Shown in pieces: positions 44,841-57,096 of a stretch of 64,000 bases of DNA. The stretch covers positions 36,343,768 to 36,407,767 of the forward strand of contig JACSVZ010000009.1 of assembly GCA_014706295.1 (NCBI GenBank), read 5' to 3'. The notes beneath the pieces are model-generated. The model was not told the DNA's origin, did not search any database, and was given only the letters and a program-made list of their open reading frames with translations. Each line of letters begins with the position of its first letter. Positions within the stretch are counted from its first letter, which is position 1. Both the position numbers and the translations under genes were made by a program. This DNA comes from Lycocorax pyrrhopterus obiensis. Lineage: Eukaryota; Chordata; Aves; Passeriformes; Paradisaeidae.

Positions 44841-47800
44841 TTTTTACCTGTGATTCCAGTCTCTGTGCATGCCCTCAGTGGCCAGGATGCCAAGTTTTAT
44901 AGTGTTTTCAAGTATTTCTGCAATAGTTTTGCAGTTGGAAAATACAAACACAAGGTAGACTTGAAGTTGCCCATCATGTTTCCTTCCACAGGGCATGAGC
45001 ACCAGCCGGAGTTCCTCTTGCAGCAGTGCACGGAACCAATCAATATCTGTGATTTTAAAGCAGTGTTAATCTAAAGCAACGAGTTCTGAATAATGTTTAT
45101 TAACTATATTTTAATGACTTGCCAGTTTTCTAAAACACATGCTGAAGTATTTTAGAAATCACTTAGTAAATGCAGTTTTAATTCTGTTCCCATATTCATG
45201 GGCTGCTACTTACTTTAAAAAAAAAGAGATTAGAAGGTTCAGATTTAGAGCAGCAAATTGCTCTGCTAATCTGCAGGTATTTCTCTTCTTGATACAGCCA
45301 CTAATGTCTAATCTTAGCAACGCAGGCCCAATCATTGTGCTTTTTCATTAGAGCTGCAATGAACTGTGTGCCAGGGACTTGAACTCCGGTGACAAGCTGC
45401 TCCGAGCCTGCAAGCTTTCACAGGAAAATGTTCTGTACGAGTCTAAAATGATCCTGTTAAGTTTGTGCAAAAGATGGGGAGTTCACCATACGAGCTCTGG
45501 TAGGAGCAGCGTGCCTGTGAACCTCTGGGCAGTGCGGGGTTAGGGCTGGCCACGGAAAAGAGTACGCCATGAAAAATTTTCAAGGCTTTTAATTTGTTTC
45601 TATTTCTCAGGAGAGAGAAAAGAAAACCTTGAGAATTTTATTTTTTCCTGCCAAATGTTGTGGAGTGAGGCTCTGGAGCACATCTTTCCTTCTGGATGCT
45701 GTCGGCAACATTGGGAATGTCTTCAGAATTGGGATTTGGACCTGGACCTCCCGCCATCCCTGGGCGCGTAACCATCAGTCTATGGGTGAGTCTGGATTGG
45801 CTTCCTCTGTCTTTCCTCTGGCTATCCAAACCCCTCATCCCAGACTTAAAATCCTGGCAATGACATTTTTTGAGAAACAGCTACATCTCTGTGAAAGTTT
45901 CAATGCTGTGACAATTTTTTGATTACTGGAGTTTTGGTGAGTTCTTTTTACTGGAGGTTTTAATGGTTGTGACTGGTCTGTGACCTTGGTGTTATGACAT
46001 GCCCTGGTGTCATTTACTGTCCCCCTTCCTGGAGCATGGAACAGACTGATTTTGGTACAGACCTCAGTAATGAGAGATGATCATTGATGTTTATTTCCTT
46101 ATGAGTTGGAGTGTTGCTCTTGAAAGGGAGCTATTTGGAAATCCTCACCTAGAGATGAGAAGTATGTCCAGGCAGTTATTTCCCAGGTGTTGCTGAGCGT
46201 GGAAGTCTTGATAACTGCCTGTTTTCCAGCTTTTCCTCTTACTTGAGCTTTGCCTTCCTATATTCCTGCATTGTTTCCAGTATTTCTGTGTTCCTGCAGC
46301 CAGGTGACTGTGCAGACTGCTCCCAGCATGCTCAGAGCTTATCCACTACCCCATAGAACAATCATCTCTATCTTTGTGGTTTTCCTCTGTCTCTATAGTC
46401 TCCTAATTCTTTTTTGTAGTCTTTCCTCTTACTCATTCCAAGTATGTACTGGTTTTTCCTCCCCTAGAAACTTATTTCTCAGTTCTTTTGCTTCTCAGAC
46501 AAGGGGATTAAGGACATCCTTTGAAACCAGTGCTCATTTGACAATGGACTTTAGAGGCAGTGAAGCTCTTGAGGACCAAAATGGTGAATACAGCACAAAA
46601 TCAGCCTTGATTTAATATTGTGAACTTTATAAGTCTAAACCTCTGCGTTCTGTTTTTCTGCTTGGACCTATGGCCCACTGTGTAAAGAATTCAGGGTGTG
46701 GGGGGCATTGAAAGAAACCACCATCACTTTCCGGAGTAGAATTCAAAGGAAAGTTCACTTTTCCCATTGCTTTTTATCTTTTTTCTATTCCTAGTTCTTA
46801 CTCTTTCTTTTTTTTCCTTCCATGCTGCTGTTCTAATTTTTTTTCCCACTTTTAATTTCTCTATTAACTTTAATTAGGCTCATGAGCTTGATCACCAGGT
46901 GGGTTGTCTCCAAGCTTCCACAGCAATGTTTTCCATCAGCAGCAGGCTTGCAAGGGAATTTTGTTAAGCTGCAGATAGGAGATAGGAGCCTAATGTGATC
47001 GGATCCAGTGTGCTTTATTGCTAAGTGTTTTTTGTATCTGGTGAATTTGCCAGGAAGTGTTATATATTTAATTATTTTTAAGCAGGCAGGCTCAAGAGCC
47101 CCTGATCAGTGGGGTACCAGAGTGTGAGTGAGAGAAGAGGGATGTGGTGTTAGCCAGGGGAATGATTCATACCTCTGAAGTTAACCAAATGCTCGTGTGT
47201 CTCGGGGAAGTAGCTCTGCATCTTCCAACTGCCTTTTTCTGGGGAAAATGCAGTGTAGGGAAAAAAAAGGAGAAAAAAAATTACATAAAAAAAATCCCTG
47301 GATTCAGTTCTGGAGAATCTCAGCAGATGTGAAGTTCAGCACTAGAAAGGAAGATTGGCACATACCTTTTGGGAATTTTGTGCATGGTTTTCCTGGGCAG
47401 GTTCTTACAGCGTAAGCTTTTCCTGTCTCAAATGCTAAGTAGCATAAAATATGAGCTATCAGGGTAAATTGCAGTTTTTGTAGCCTTTGCTTGGCGTATT
47501 TGCATATTCATCATCTGCCTTGGGTTTTCTTGTTTTTATTCTTATTCCTTTAAAAAGTACATTTACCTGGAGAAGGGCTTAGTTCTGAGTGCACAAAATA
47601 AGCATTTTCTCTGCAGTTGACTTTAATCCTACCGAAAGAATTAACACTCAGAGCAGAAAACCTTCTTTGGGTCCTACAGGGCATTAGAACATCTCAGGTA
47701 CTGGCTGCTGGTTTAATAAAAGGATAGGATTTCCATTTACTTCAGGCAGGCTTAATGTATTGTTCTTGTAGTGAGACAGTCAGAATGAGTCAGGAGCCAA

Positions 47801-50182
47801 AGAATACACTTTATAGACACAAATAATCGTAAATTCAGAATGTCACCTTTAGGCAGAGGCATTTTTATTATTGTTAGTGGAGCTGCTGAGTAGGTTTGAT
47901 GTTTTATTCTCTTGAGTACTAAATGTTCCAGAGTACCACAGCCCTATCTTTATCAGGCTCACAAGGAGGGAGCACAGCCAAACTTGCTTCCTATACTTCT
48001 CTATGATTGATAGCAGATGGCATGCTTTAAAATAAACCTATCCATTAGCAGTCCTCAGTGTTTTTACTCAAGGCATTTACAACTGTCTCAACCAGAAAAC
48101 ACATTCGCTCCACAAGCTCGTTTCAGTCTGCAACAGCTGTACAGGTGCAAATCTTTCATTAACTCTTAAACCGTGGTGAAATAAACTCTGCACTGTATTT
48201 TATTTTTAGTGGAGGAGGTTGTTCTTCAGAGGCAGAGTGGATTCTGCTCTCCCTTTGCATGTGGCAGAGGTTTGTGTTAATAAACTGTTATTGAAATATG
48301 GGAGGTTTAATTTAATTTTTTTCTTTTAATTTTTTTTTCCCTACTACTCTGTAAATCTTTAAGATGGTATATTGCCAAGAGATAAATGTGGTTGTCTGTA
48401 GATATATAGAAAAAACTGGTGATGTAGCAATACTGAAGGAATTGTAACTCAGGGCTGGGGTTCCTGTGGAACAGCAGCCACCTCCTTCCCCGTCCCTGTA
48501 GCATCACCTGGAGTGGCAGAAGTGTCTGTAACCCAATGGAGCAGAGGCTGCAGGTGCCCCCCACCTCTGCCTTACACTGGGGTTATTTTTCTCTATTCTG
48601 GTTTATTGGAGAGATGCAGAGAGACACATACTCACATGCCCACACACACATACATTTTCAACCTGATTCTGAGCTCATTGCTGGCAGGATACTCCATAAA
48701 TAAATTGCTAAAACCTGTCCCTCTATTCCAGTTATTTTGCGTAGATTTCTATGCAGTACTCATAAAGGCTGTTAAAATTTATCCAGCTGTCCTTCCAATA
48801 CAATGAACTCCTAAGCACCTCCCCAAACATTAGTACACTACCAGCAAGAGCTTAAAATATTAGTGGCAAATCTTTAATATTAGCATTTAGCATTAATATT
48901 AGACAAGATCTTAAAATATTAGAGCCAGATAAGAGAGTATTAACAGGGGTATAGGAGTCATTAAGCAGAATAACCATCACTGACTAAATGGATGCTGAAA
49001 CTTTAACACGCAAACCAGTGCAGATGATAAGAACTTCACAGAGACAAGAGGATCCTTTCATTTAAAAGGAAGTTGGAGAGAGGAAGGTTAGGGATTTGAA
49101 AGCTGGTAAATAAAACAACACAGCGGGAGAAGTTATACAGAACACGCTGTCTTGTTAGTGGTGATCATGTCCTATGTTATTTTTCTTAAGCTGAAAAGAT
49201 AAAACAAGAAGACAGGCAATATTCTGTCACAAATAAATGGAAATTGGGGCATTTTTTGTATAAATCCAAAGTAGCAGGAGAAAAATACAGATGTGCTCTG
49301 AGCACCATAAGTCTGTGTAGGGTAAAGGAGGTGCTAAAATGATTTAGCATGATGGACTGCAGCTACCACGTTCTTTTTATGGCACAACAAACAAAACCCA
49401 GGGAATTTGAACTTGATACTATCGAGCTGGGGGAGTTATGCCAACATGGGGAGCAGACCTGCAGTGGGGCAGTCCCTGAGCAGGACTGAGCTCTGGGGTG
49501 GCAGCGGGGACCAGCCCCCGGTACAGCTCTGCCCTGTAAGCACCTGGAGGATTTGGTGCTAAATGAAACAGGGGGAAAAAAAACAAGGCCAGCTGTAGAC
49601 ATAAGAAGTTTAAGAGCATCAGTACTTGCTTCCAGCTAATCTCTCTTGATGACTCCTGTAAGCAGCCACGGCTGGTCGTTCCTGTTAATTATTCAAAGCC
49701 CCATACCAGTTTTGCAGCTGAGTGGTGTAAGAGGATGTGCAGTGTCCCCATTTCTCAGTCTGACTGGGGGAAAGGCATGAGACATCACTGAGTGACATCC
49801 TGTTTTCCACACGTGAAAGAGGTGAGGCTTCGTGGTGACAATGTGGCTGTGGAATGGGGTCAGCTGCAGCCTCTCCCAGCCTCACCTCTTCCTGGAGGGT
49901 CTGATGAGCTGGATGCAAGGGAGGACTCATCAGTGTCATACTGTATCTTAAAACTATGAGTGTGATGGCTTTTTCTGAAGGTTCAGGATTGCCTTCTTGC
50001 ATGCAGATTAATAATCCAAAAGATACGTGATTGCATTCATTAGTGGTCCATCACAGGAGGAAACAGAAGGAAGAGCAGGCACCCCGGGACCTACATGGTA
50101 TCCACCATATCCTCAGGCTGCCAGACACCAAAGGGTCAAGACTGTCCATATTTTCCCCCTTAAGAAAGATGGGGGCAAAATT
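44841..50182. other. Noncoding stretch, no gene recognised
   Basis: Unique sequence with a CA-rich spot near 48625-48655, a T-rich spot near 48312-48342, and a cluster of TTAAAATATTAG/TAATATTAG repeats at 48851-48922. A POU octamer ATTTGCAT lies at 47498-47505. Open frames are short. The 121-codon frame at 46250-46615 is hydrophobic at its centre but otherwise featureless, and I regard it as chance. Confidence 0.6.
48851..48922 (+). repeat. Cluster of short ATATTAG repeats
   Basis: CTTAAAATATTAG occurs at 48851-48863 and again at 48910-48922. Between them TAATATTAG occurs at 48875-48883 and 48894-48902. The symmetric order (long, short, short, long) over 72 bp is not a simple tandem array. 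Confidence 0.7.
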
Positions 50183-50430
50183 TTAGTAGGGCGGCCTGCT
50201 GTGATAGGACCAGGGATGAACTGAAACAGGATTGATTTGGCTTGGAAATAAGGAAGAATTTTTTTAATAAAGGAGGTAAAACAGTGAAGAAGGTTTTCCT
50301 GAGAAGCAGTGGCTGCCCTGTTCCTGGTCAGGTTGGATGGGGGTCTGAGCAATACGGTCTCGTTGGAGATGTCCCTGTTTGTTGGAGGGGGTTTGGACTA
50401 GATGGCTTTTAAAGGTCCCTATCAGAAGAT
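50183..50430 (+). mobile_element. CR1 retrotransposon fragment, + orientation, diverged
   Basis: Sense CR1, more diverged than the others. The left part (GTGATAGGACCAGGGATGAA, then ATAAGGAAGAATTTTTTTAA) matches the usual CR1 stretch around 'aggaagaattc'. It continues with GAAGCAGTGGCTGCCC, then GGTCAGGTTGGATGGGGGTC, then TGAGCAATACGGTCTCGTTG, then TTTGGACTAGATGGCTTTTA and AAGGTCCCTATCAGAAG. The terminal ATTCTATG repeats are missing. The left boundary is approximate. Confidence 0.85.
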
Positions 50431-52917
50431 ACAGAAAACTATTCCCAGAAAACAAACTACTCCAGAAGGATCTGTTCTAGAGACAACCCTTGAGAGAGTG
50501 TTGGTATGTGGGATGGGTGTCTGTTGATGCCCAGACTATACAAATATATTTTATACAATTTATTATAATTATATAACTATATAATTATAATAATTATATA
50601 ACTATATAATTTTTCAGTTTCATTATAGCAAATAGAATTTATTTCATTATAGCTTTTGGAGCTGCTGATGGGTTTTTTGTGTGTGATACTGGCTTTTTTT
50701 GGTGTCCAGGACTGCTCCCATCCACACAGACAGGTCCCTGAGCCTGAAGGAGAAAGTCTAAAACACTTGTCGAAGATGGCTGCTCTTTTTGGTCCTCTGG
50801 TGTTGTGGGGGAATATATCCCAAGTCCATTCCTGATGTGATTAGGAGCTTTCTGAAGAAAGCTTTGCATAAAACATCTTCTACAATATGCAGAATCTGGT
50901 ACTTTTGGTTGCCACTGACCTCACTGTGGTTGTTTCCAAGAGTCAAGGTGCACAGGTGCCCAACTATCTAAATATTGGCACACATGTTCTTCCTGAAAGG
51001 CAGGGAAATATCTCTTTTTATTTTTCCAAATGGGAGTCACGTTCACTCTCTCAGTTAAACATATTCTTAAGCACTGTATGAGCTTGGGGCCAAAGAACAC
51101 AGTTTATTATGATACCACAGGTTACTGCGAAATATGTAGGGCCTTTATAGCAATAGTTTCATTTAGTAAAGGAAAAATGAAAAATCCTTTTATTGCCCCT
51201 CCAAACCCTTTATTTATTAATGACCTAGAAGGATGCGATGTTGTTATTATTAAGAAATGAACAAATTTTGCCTGGATGGAGTCCAGCACACTCGGAACTG
51301 GTGTTGCCTTCTAATAGCTCCTTTTTCTGAGTCGAGGAATAAGTCTCAGTTCCATGTCTGAGCTGGTAAATGGAGGGTAGCCAAGGGGGACAGGGAAGGG
51401 GAGGGTGGAGAGGGGCTACACTTAATCCCCAGTGGATTTGCCCTTTCTGTGAATAAGATGGATTTCTGATGCTGGTCTCCATGCCATTCATAGCAGTGTT
51501 GCCAGTAGTAAATTTGTGCTTGAAGAACCCCCCATGCCCCCTGCTTTCTTGCCAAAACTTAACTCAACTGAAATAAATCATATTTTGGAAAGTTAATTAT
51601 ACAGCCAAAAAACAGAAAGGTATTGAAAAACTGTTGTGGGCCTAACATTAAATGAATTTAAATTGGCAGTAAGGAACACTTGCACTAAAAATAAATGCAG
51701 TAATATGGGCAAGAGGAAATAATGGAATTTAAACAAAAATGTAATGCCAAACATTGGGATCGGTATTCAGGCCCATTGCAGATGCACACAAACTTTCACA
51801 GTTTAAATGTTCTGAATTAAATTTGCTGGTTTATCATTTTATTCTATTTCTTGGAAAACTAAAATGTCAGGGGAATGTAATATTCCTGCCTTCAATTGTA
51901 TTACAAAGTCCTCTTTAAGGGGAGAACAGCTTGAGGCTGGGGGTTTAAAGCAGCTAAGGAACAAGGTACAGCCTAAACAGAAGCAAACCACTAAGAGAAG
52001 AGAGAACCAAAGGGGGAAGAAAAAAAACCAACAAAACCCCCAACTCTAGGAGAAGATTAAAAAAGTTTCCCAAAGGATCAGCATCCTTGAGATTAAACAT
52101 TCCCATATGTAGGCTGACATTTTAAAATGTGAGTCTTATGAAAGATAAGAAGGAAATGGTGAGAAATGCAACCTTAAATATTTTGAAGCACGACTTCCTG
52201 TATTATGTGGCAGTTGGCAAAACTTTCCGGGGAAAGATGCACGCCGCAACATCCAAGTGGTGAAGAGCATGAGTTTTCCTAAAAGTTTCCTCCTGTTGCT
52301 TACTAGTTTGGTGTTCAAAAACTTCCACACCTTTGGAATAGCGTCGCAGTATCCCTTCAATGTTGCTTTTAATCTCAAGGACAGATGTTTTAGATCAATC
52401 GCTCAAAACGGAACAGTTTAGCAGTCAGAAAACACTGTCAGAAAAGATTTGTTGTAAGGAAGACAAAACCGTGAAATAAAATTGAACTTTTATCCCCATT
52501 TGGATGGGAACTGCGCTTGGCTGGGAATCCCAAGGGGATGAAGGCAGTGGCCTATCGTGTGTTGAAAAAACAAACAGATGACAGTGCTCTGCAGTAATCA
52601 AGCAAACGCTGCTTCTGGGAAATGGTGTGATCACCATTGTTCAGTGCTGCAGGACCTAAAAGAAAGATAATTATTGAAGAAAGGAAGGTGGCCTCGTGAC
52701 TGCGGTGAGGGAAGACAGGACAAGCTGCTGCCAATGGGCTTGAGTTCCTGCTGGCCCTGGAGAGCCCGTGTTTTCCTTGTGGTTAAGGTGTGACATAGCA
52801 AGTCTTGGCAGAGCATCTGGGCTTGGTTTTCCGGTGTTATTCAGAATCAGAAAAGATGAACACATGAGCAGTGGAGGGTGTCAGTATTTCCTGGATGCAA
52901 GAGCTCTTCTAATGGCA
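50431..52917. other. Noncoding stretch with AT-rich repeat cluster
   Basis: Unique sequence. An AT-rich cluster with a duplicated 21-bp unit lies at 50566-50611, and A-rich sequence at about 51975-52065. No convincing coding or RNA feature. Confidence 0.6.
50566..50611. repeat. Duplicated 21-bp near-palindromic AT unit
   Basis: The identical 21-bp unit occurs at 50566-50586 and 50591-50611, that is, with a 25-bp period. Each unit is itself nearly palindromic (AATTATATA...TATATAATT), so either copy or both together can extrude as a cruciform. A second short direct repeat, TTTCATTATAGC, follows at 50618-50629 and 50642-50653. Confidence 0.85.
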
Positions 52918-53117
52918 CATCTTCCCTGTGAGGGTGGTGAGCCCCTGGTACAGGGTGCCCAGAGAAGCTGTGGCTGCCCCATCCCTGGAAGTGTCCAAGG
53001 CCAGGTTGGATGGGGCTTGGAACAACCTGGTGTAGTGGAAGGTGTCCCTGCCCACGGCAGGGAGTGGAAAAGATGATCTTTAAGGTCCCTTTCAACTCAA
53101 ATAATTCTAAGATTAGA
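52918..53117 (+). mobile_element. CR1 retrotransposon fragment, 3' end, + orientation
   Basis: Sense CR1: TGTGAGGGTGGTGAGCCCCT, then GCCCAGAGAAGCTGTGGCTG, then CCCCATCCCTGGAAGTGTCC, then AAGGCCAGGTTGGATGGGGC, then AACAACCTGGTGTAGTGGAA, then GGTGTCCCTGCCCACGGCAG, then GATGATCTTTAAGGTCCCTT and TCAACTCAAATAATTCTAAG. Very close to the standard bird CR1 consensus as I remember it, so among the younger copies here. Confidence 0.96.
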
Positions 53118-54293
53118 AGATCTTTTTATTTCTGAAAATCCAATGCAGATGGGGTAGTGTCACTCATATAAATAGCCACGAGCTATGTGCATCCAGCCAG
53201 TAAAAGAGAAGTGTCTCTTTCAGGACAGCCCCAACCTCGTGGCCCAACTCAGCACTCTCCTGCTTATCTCTAGATATTTTTCAGCGGAAATATTAAAATT
53301 TACTTTTTTCCAGAAGGCCTCCTTTTGTTTTGTGTCCCATGGTGGCCTGTTCGTATGCTGAGCTGGAGCTCTGCTTGGCAGCATCTTTTGGTCTAACTGT
53401 ATTGTAGTGTGGTACCTGTTTGGAAATGGCAAGTGTTCCTACCAAGGACGGTGTCTTGGAACCAGTTCCACCCCTTTGTCCTGCTCATCCATGCTTGGGT
53501 GTGCCACGTGCTTTTCCCCGGCCTTGTACTTTGCTTTCAGAGGTTTTTGCGGAGCGGTGCCTTTCCCTGCCCGCCTCCCTCCGTATCCTCTGTGCTGGAT
53601 GAGTTTGCATTGTGTGGTGTTTTCCTCTTCATTTATTGCAAACAAATCTGGTCTCTGCCATTTGTTTACTCTTATATTCTGTCTTTATGCCTTGGTATGC
53701 ATTTTTAATTTGATGCGCTTCAGTTCTTTCACTGCTTGTTAACACTTTCGTATGGTAAGTACCGTCTCCACCAGTCCTGTGAGCCTTCTCCGTGCTTAGG
53801 AAATTCGGATTTGCTTCTCCTAGCCACAATTATCATTTGATGCAGACGCTTGTTCCCTGGCTGGCCTGTCTGCTGAGTGCTTACACTCTTGTCGTGGTCT
53901 TTTAAGGTTGTTCCCCTACACAGCCGGGATAATCGAAGTGCCCTTATTCTGCTTAAAAATATTCTGCATATAGAGAAATAGTGTTTTCGCTATTTGTCTG
54001 GGTTGTTTCCGGACTTCAGCAGCTCCAGTTTGGATGCCTGACGTGGAGAAGTCCTGGACAAAGCCTGCAGTGTGTGCTGATCAACTGCCTGCATTGTGAG
54101 AAGTTCTTCTGCACACGCAGAGCGGGTCCCAGGGATCAGGAATGCGCCGAGTTAGCCCTGAATGCGTTGGCCATCAGTCCTGTGAATGGAGGATGGATGT
54201 GTCTGGAGGGGAATACTGGAGTCCCAAACACATGACAGCTTTCAAGAACTGCATCTTTCCTGAGTGCCAGTATTGTTAAAGCATAAAATTACT

Positions 54294-54295
<2 letters not shown>

Positions 54296-54324
<29 letters not shown>
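54296..54324 (+). repeat. Poly(T) run of 29
   Basis: An uninterrupted T run. If it were the tail of a - strand retrocopy, a TTTATT (AATAAA on the other strand) would be expected just to the right. None is seen there, so it is best called a mononucleotide microsatellite. Confidence 0.9.
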
Positions 54325-54326
<2 letters not shown>

Positions 54327-54929
54327 AATAGTGTGAGCCCATTCGTGCTTCCACTGTTCTCTTTTGCCTCTGTGTCTGACTCATGCCACAGGCAAAGGAC
54401 TTCACCCTTGCTAACTTCCCTCTATGCCATCAGCTTTCTGGAGCTGATCTGGGAACTGGGATGGAAAAACTTGACCCCACTCCACCCTTTCCTTCCAATT
54501 TGCCCACCCTGCTGCAGCACTTGCCCTGTGTCGCAGAACCTGTATAATCTCCAGGATTTCATACCCTGCGAGGGACTGCAAGGTTAAAAAGTGACTAAAA
54601 TGGCTATTTCCATCTCAGCTAGTCTTCCCTGGTCCCGCTCTCTGGCTGGAGGTGAGGTTGACAAAGGTAAAAATCCACTTCAGAGTGCACAGAGATCGAT
54701 ATCTGCAGAAGCCAGTGCCTGGGTTTGCTCCCTTTCCCTTGCCACTGCTGTATTTCAAAGTGAGGAGCCAAGAAACATTTCTCCTCCCTTCCAAGAAGAA
54801 GGGGGAGGAAAAAAAAAGGGAAAATAAAAAGGAAAAAGTCTTGTCTCCACACTTCCTCCCACCAGGAGGGCATTGTGTTTGGCCTCTGCTCCACTTTTTG
54901 TTATAAATTTGCATGGTGTGATGTTTGCT

Positions 54930-55240
54930 TTGGCCGGTGTGGTGGCAGGGCAGCAGCTGGCATGCCAACACCACGACCGGCTCCTTTGCTGGAGGACTGG
55001 CTGGGGCAGGGTCCTCCTGGCCCCCCGTGGCATTGGAGAGGAGACGCTCGGTCTCTGGGAGGCTGCAGGAGGTGGAACACTCTCTTCGAGGGTTTGGGAT
55101 GTCGAGGGCTGCCTTTTGCACTCAAATGTCGCGATTTCGGCGTTGGTGGCAGGAGCAGGGAGCTGGGCGCTGAGCCTGCGAAAAAGCATCACTCCGTGGA
55201 GCACCGTTGCATTGGCAGGGACACGGAGCACACGGACTAA
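54930..55240. other. GC-rich patch with scattered CpGs and overlapping open frames
   Basis: Richer in G and C than the flanks, with CpGs around 54945-55035 and 55120-55215. Open frames longer than 100 codons run on both strands: 54615-55121 and 54755-55231 on the -, 54873-55259 on the +. Overlap in several phases at once is the signature of low stop-codon density rather than of a gene. A small unannotated exon or a CpG-poor promoter cannot be excluded. Confidence 0.4.
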
Positions 55241-56829
55241 TGGGTCTTCTCCTCTTTAATTTCTACTCTAAAATGACTCTTTGTTACTGTTCTCAGACTC
55301 GGCGCCAACCGTCACTTACGCCACACACCAGATCTTTCTCTCTTTTCTGCCCTTAGCTTTGCAGAGAAGCCTTTAAAGCAAACAAACACAAAACTGTGAG
55401 AAACCGAGGGAAGATATGGACTGGCCCACTCGTTAGTGCTGGAATGTGGAAACTATGAAGACATCTTTTTTTATTACCAATGCTGGAAAGCACAGTCACT
55501 GAGTGGGCTGGGATACAATTTATACTACATGCAGTAGTTAAAAAAAACTGCAAAAATGGGTGTAACCCTGGGCTGTGGTACAACTGGCCTTTCAGCCCCC
55601 ACTTGAGATCAGGCCATCCCAGGGGGAAACTGTGGTTTGGAATAAGAGCATGCATTTAATTTCACTCAGAGAACTTATTGGAGTTGGCACTTCAAGAAAG
55701 AAACTGAAGTATATTTTTTGTCATGATTAGTGGCCCCCTCACCACTACGTCTGATTATGTTGGAAGCTGAAAAGTTAAATTCTTATAAAATGATGATTTA
55801 CAGTCCGTGATTATCCAGGTAGGGTGCGTGGTTTGCGCCAGCTTGGTCATGGGACTCCAATCTCATCCTATTTCATTGCTGTGAGAAAATAAAACTAGAA
55901 TGTAAAAAAGCTGAAAACACATCCTCTGATTGCTCAGGGAATTTTCTTAGTCATACATTATCTTTCCTAGTAGTTTCAGTTATTTTGTCTCCACTAAAAC
56001 CCAAAGCAAAACACTGCCCTGACACTTTCCCCTTGATTTTGGATCCACAGCGGCCGCATTTATTTTTATCTCGTGTCGTCTTCTCCCCTATGCTTATGTA
56101 AATCCTTGGAATAGGGGGCAAAGGGAAGAAGTAATTTTAAAGCCAGTAAATTCCAGTGGAAGATTTCTCCAGTCTCTCTGAGCAGGACTATCCTGGGTGC
56201 TGCTGTGGAGATGGGGCTGCCTCCAAATAGCACAGGGGTAGGTGCCAAGTGGGGAGGTTGAATATTTTCCTTGCAGACACATAACTTTGCCCACAGGATT
56301 GAAGTCTCTTGCCTTAATGCTCTGCTAAGCTTCTCGGGAAGTAAAAAGCTGTGCCTAAGGAAGCACACGTTAGGGAAATGTATCTCCTTATGATCAGCTG
56401 CCGGATAAAACCACGGTGTGGAAAGGGTTTGGTGGTGGGTGAAGTGTGAGGCTCATGAGAAAGATCTTGGAGAAAATAAGGGGCATCAGCATTTCATTGC
56501 TTTTCCCAGCAATCTTTTTCTGTTTCAGTTAGAACTTGCTGCATTTTGATAAGCTTTTTTTTTTTTCTTATTCATTCTCCCCTTTTCCCCTTCTTGGAGA
56601 ATTATTTTGAAATAGTAAAATCTATTTTGTTTCAAATTTATCTAGTTTCTTTCCCTTCCCTCCACCTCTCCCCTAATATAACACTATTTCCTTAAACCTA
56701 TATTTAACTCTTTTACATTAGTAGATACTCAATGAATTCCCTGGCTAAAAACTCAGCAGGAGTAACACTGGGATGCGCTTTGTGAGCAAACGTGTGTGTG
56801 CCAGTGTGAATGTGGGGATGTAAGACTTG

Positions 56830-57096
56830 TAGAATCATAGAATATAAAATCATTAAGGTTGGAAAAGACCGCCAGGATCCCCAAATCCAACCTTTGACTG
56901 ATCTCCATCTCTTCAAATAGACCAGAGCACTGAGCGCCACGTCCAGTCATTCCTTGGACACCTCCAGGGATGGTGACTCCACCACCTCCTGGGCAGCTTG
57001 ATCACCCTTTCAGTGAAGAAATTCTTCCCAATATCCAACCTTCACCTCCCCTGGCACAGCCTGAGGCCATTTCCTCTTGTCCTGTAGCTACAGCCT
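56830..57096 (-). mobile_element. CR1 retrotransposon fragment, - orientation
   Basis: Antisense CR1. The + strand reads AGAATCATAGAATATAAAAT, then CATTAAGGTTGGAAAAGACC, then GACACCTCCAGGGATGGTGA, then CTCCACCACCTCCTGGGCAG, then CCTTTCAGTGAAGAAATTCT, then TCCCAATATCCAACCTTCAC, then CTCCCCTGGCACAGCCTGAG and GCCATTTCCTCTTGTCCTGT. This is the same subgroup as the 21343 copy but shorter and better preserved. The 5' truncation is at the right end near 57096. Confidence 0.95.

Larger units (their letters stand above)
53118..56829. other. Noncoding stretch, no gene recognised
   Basis: Unique sequence including a 29-base T run (54296-54324) and a GC-rich patch (about 54930-55240). Several long overlapping frames occur on both strands there. 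None has recognisable domains, so they are not called as genes. Confidence 0.6.

Noticed and set aside
54296..54330. Possible poly(A) tail of a - strand processed pseudogene
   Set aside because: No AATAAA on the - strand next to the run, and no recognisable gene sequence beyond it.
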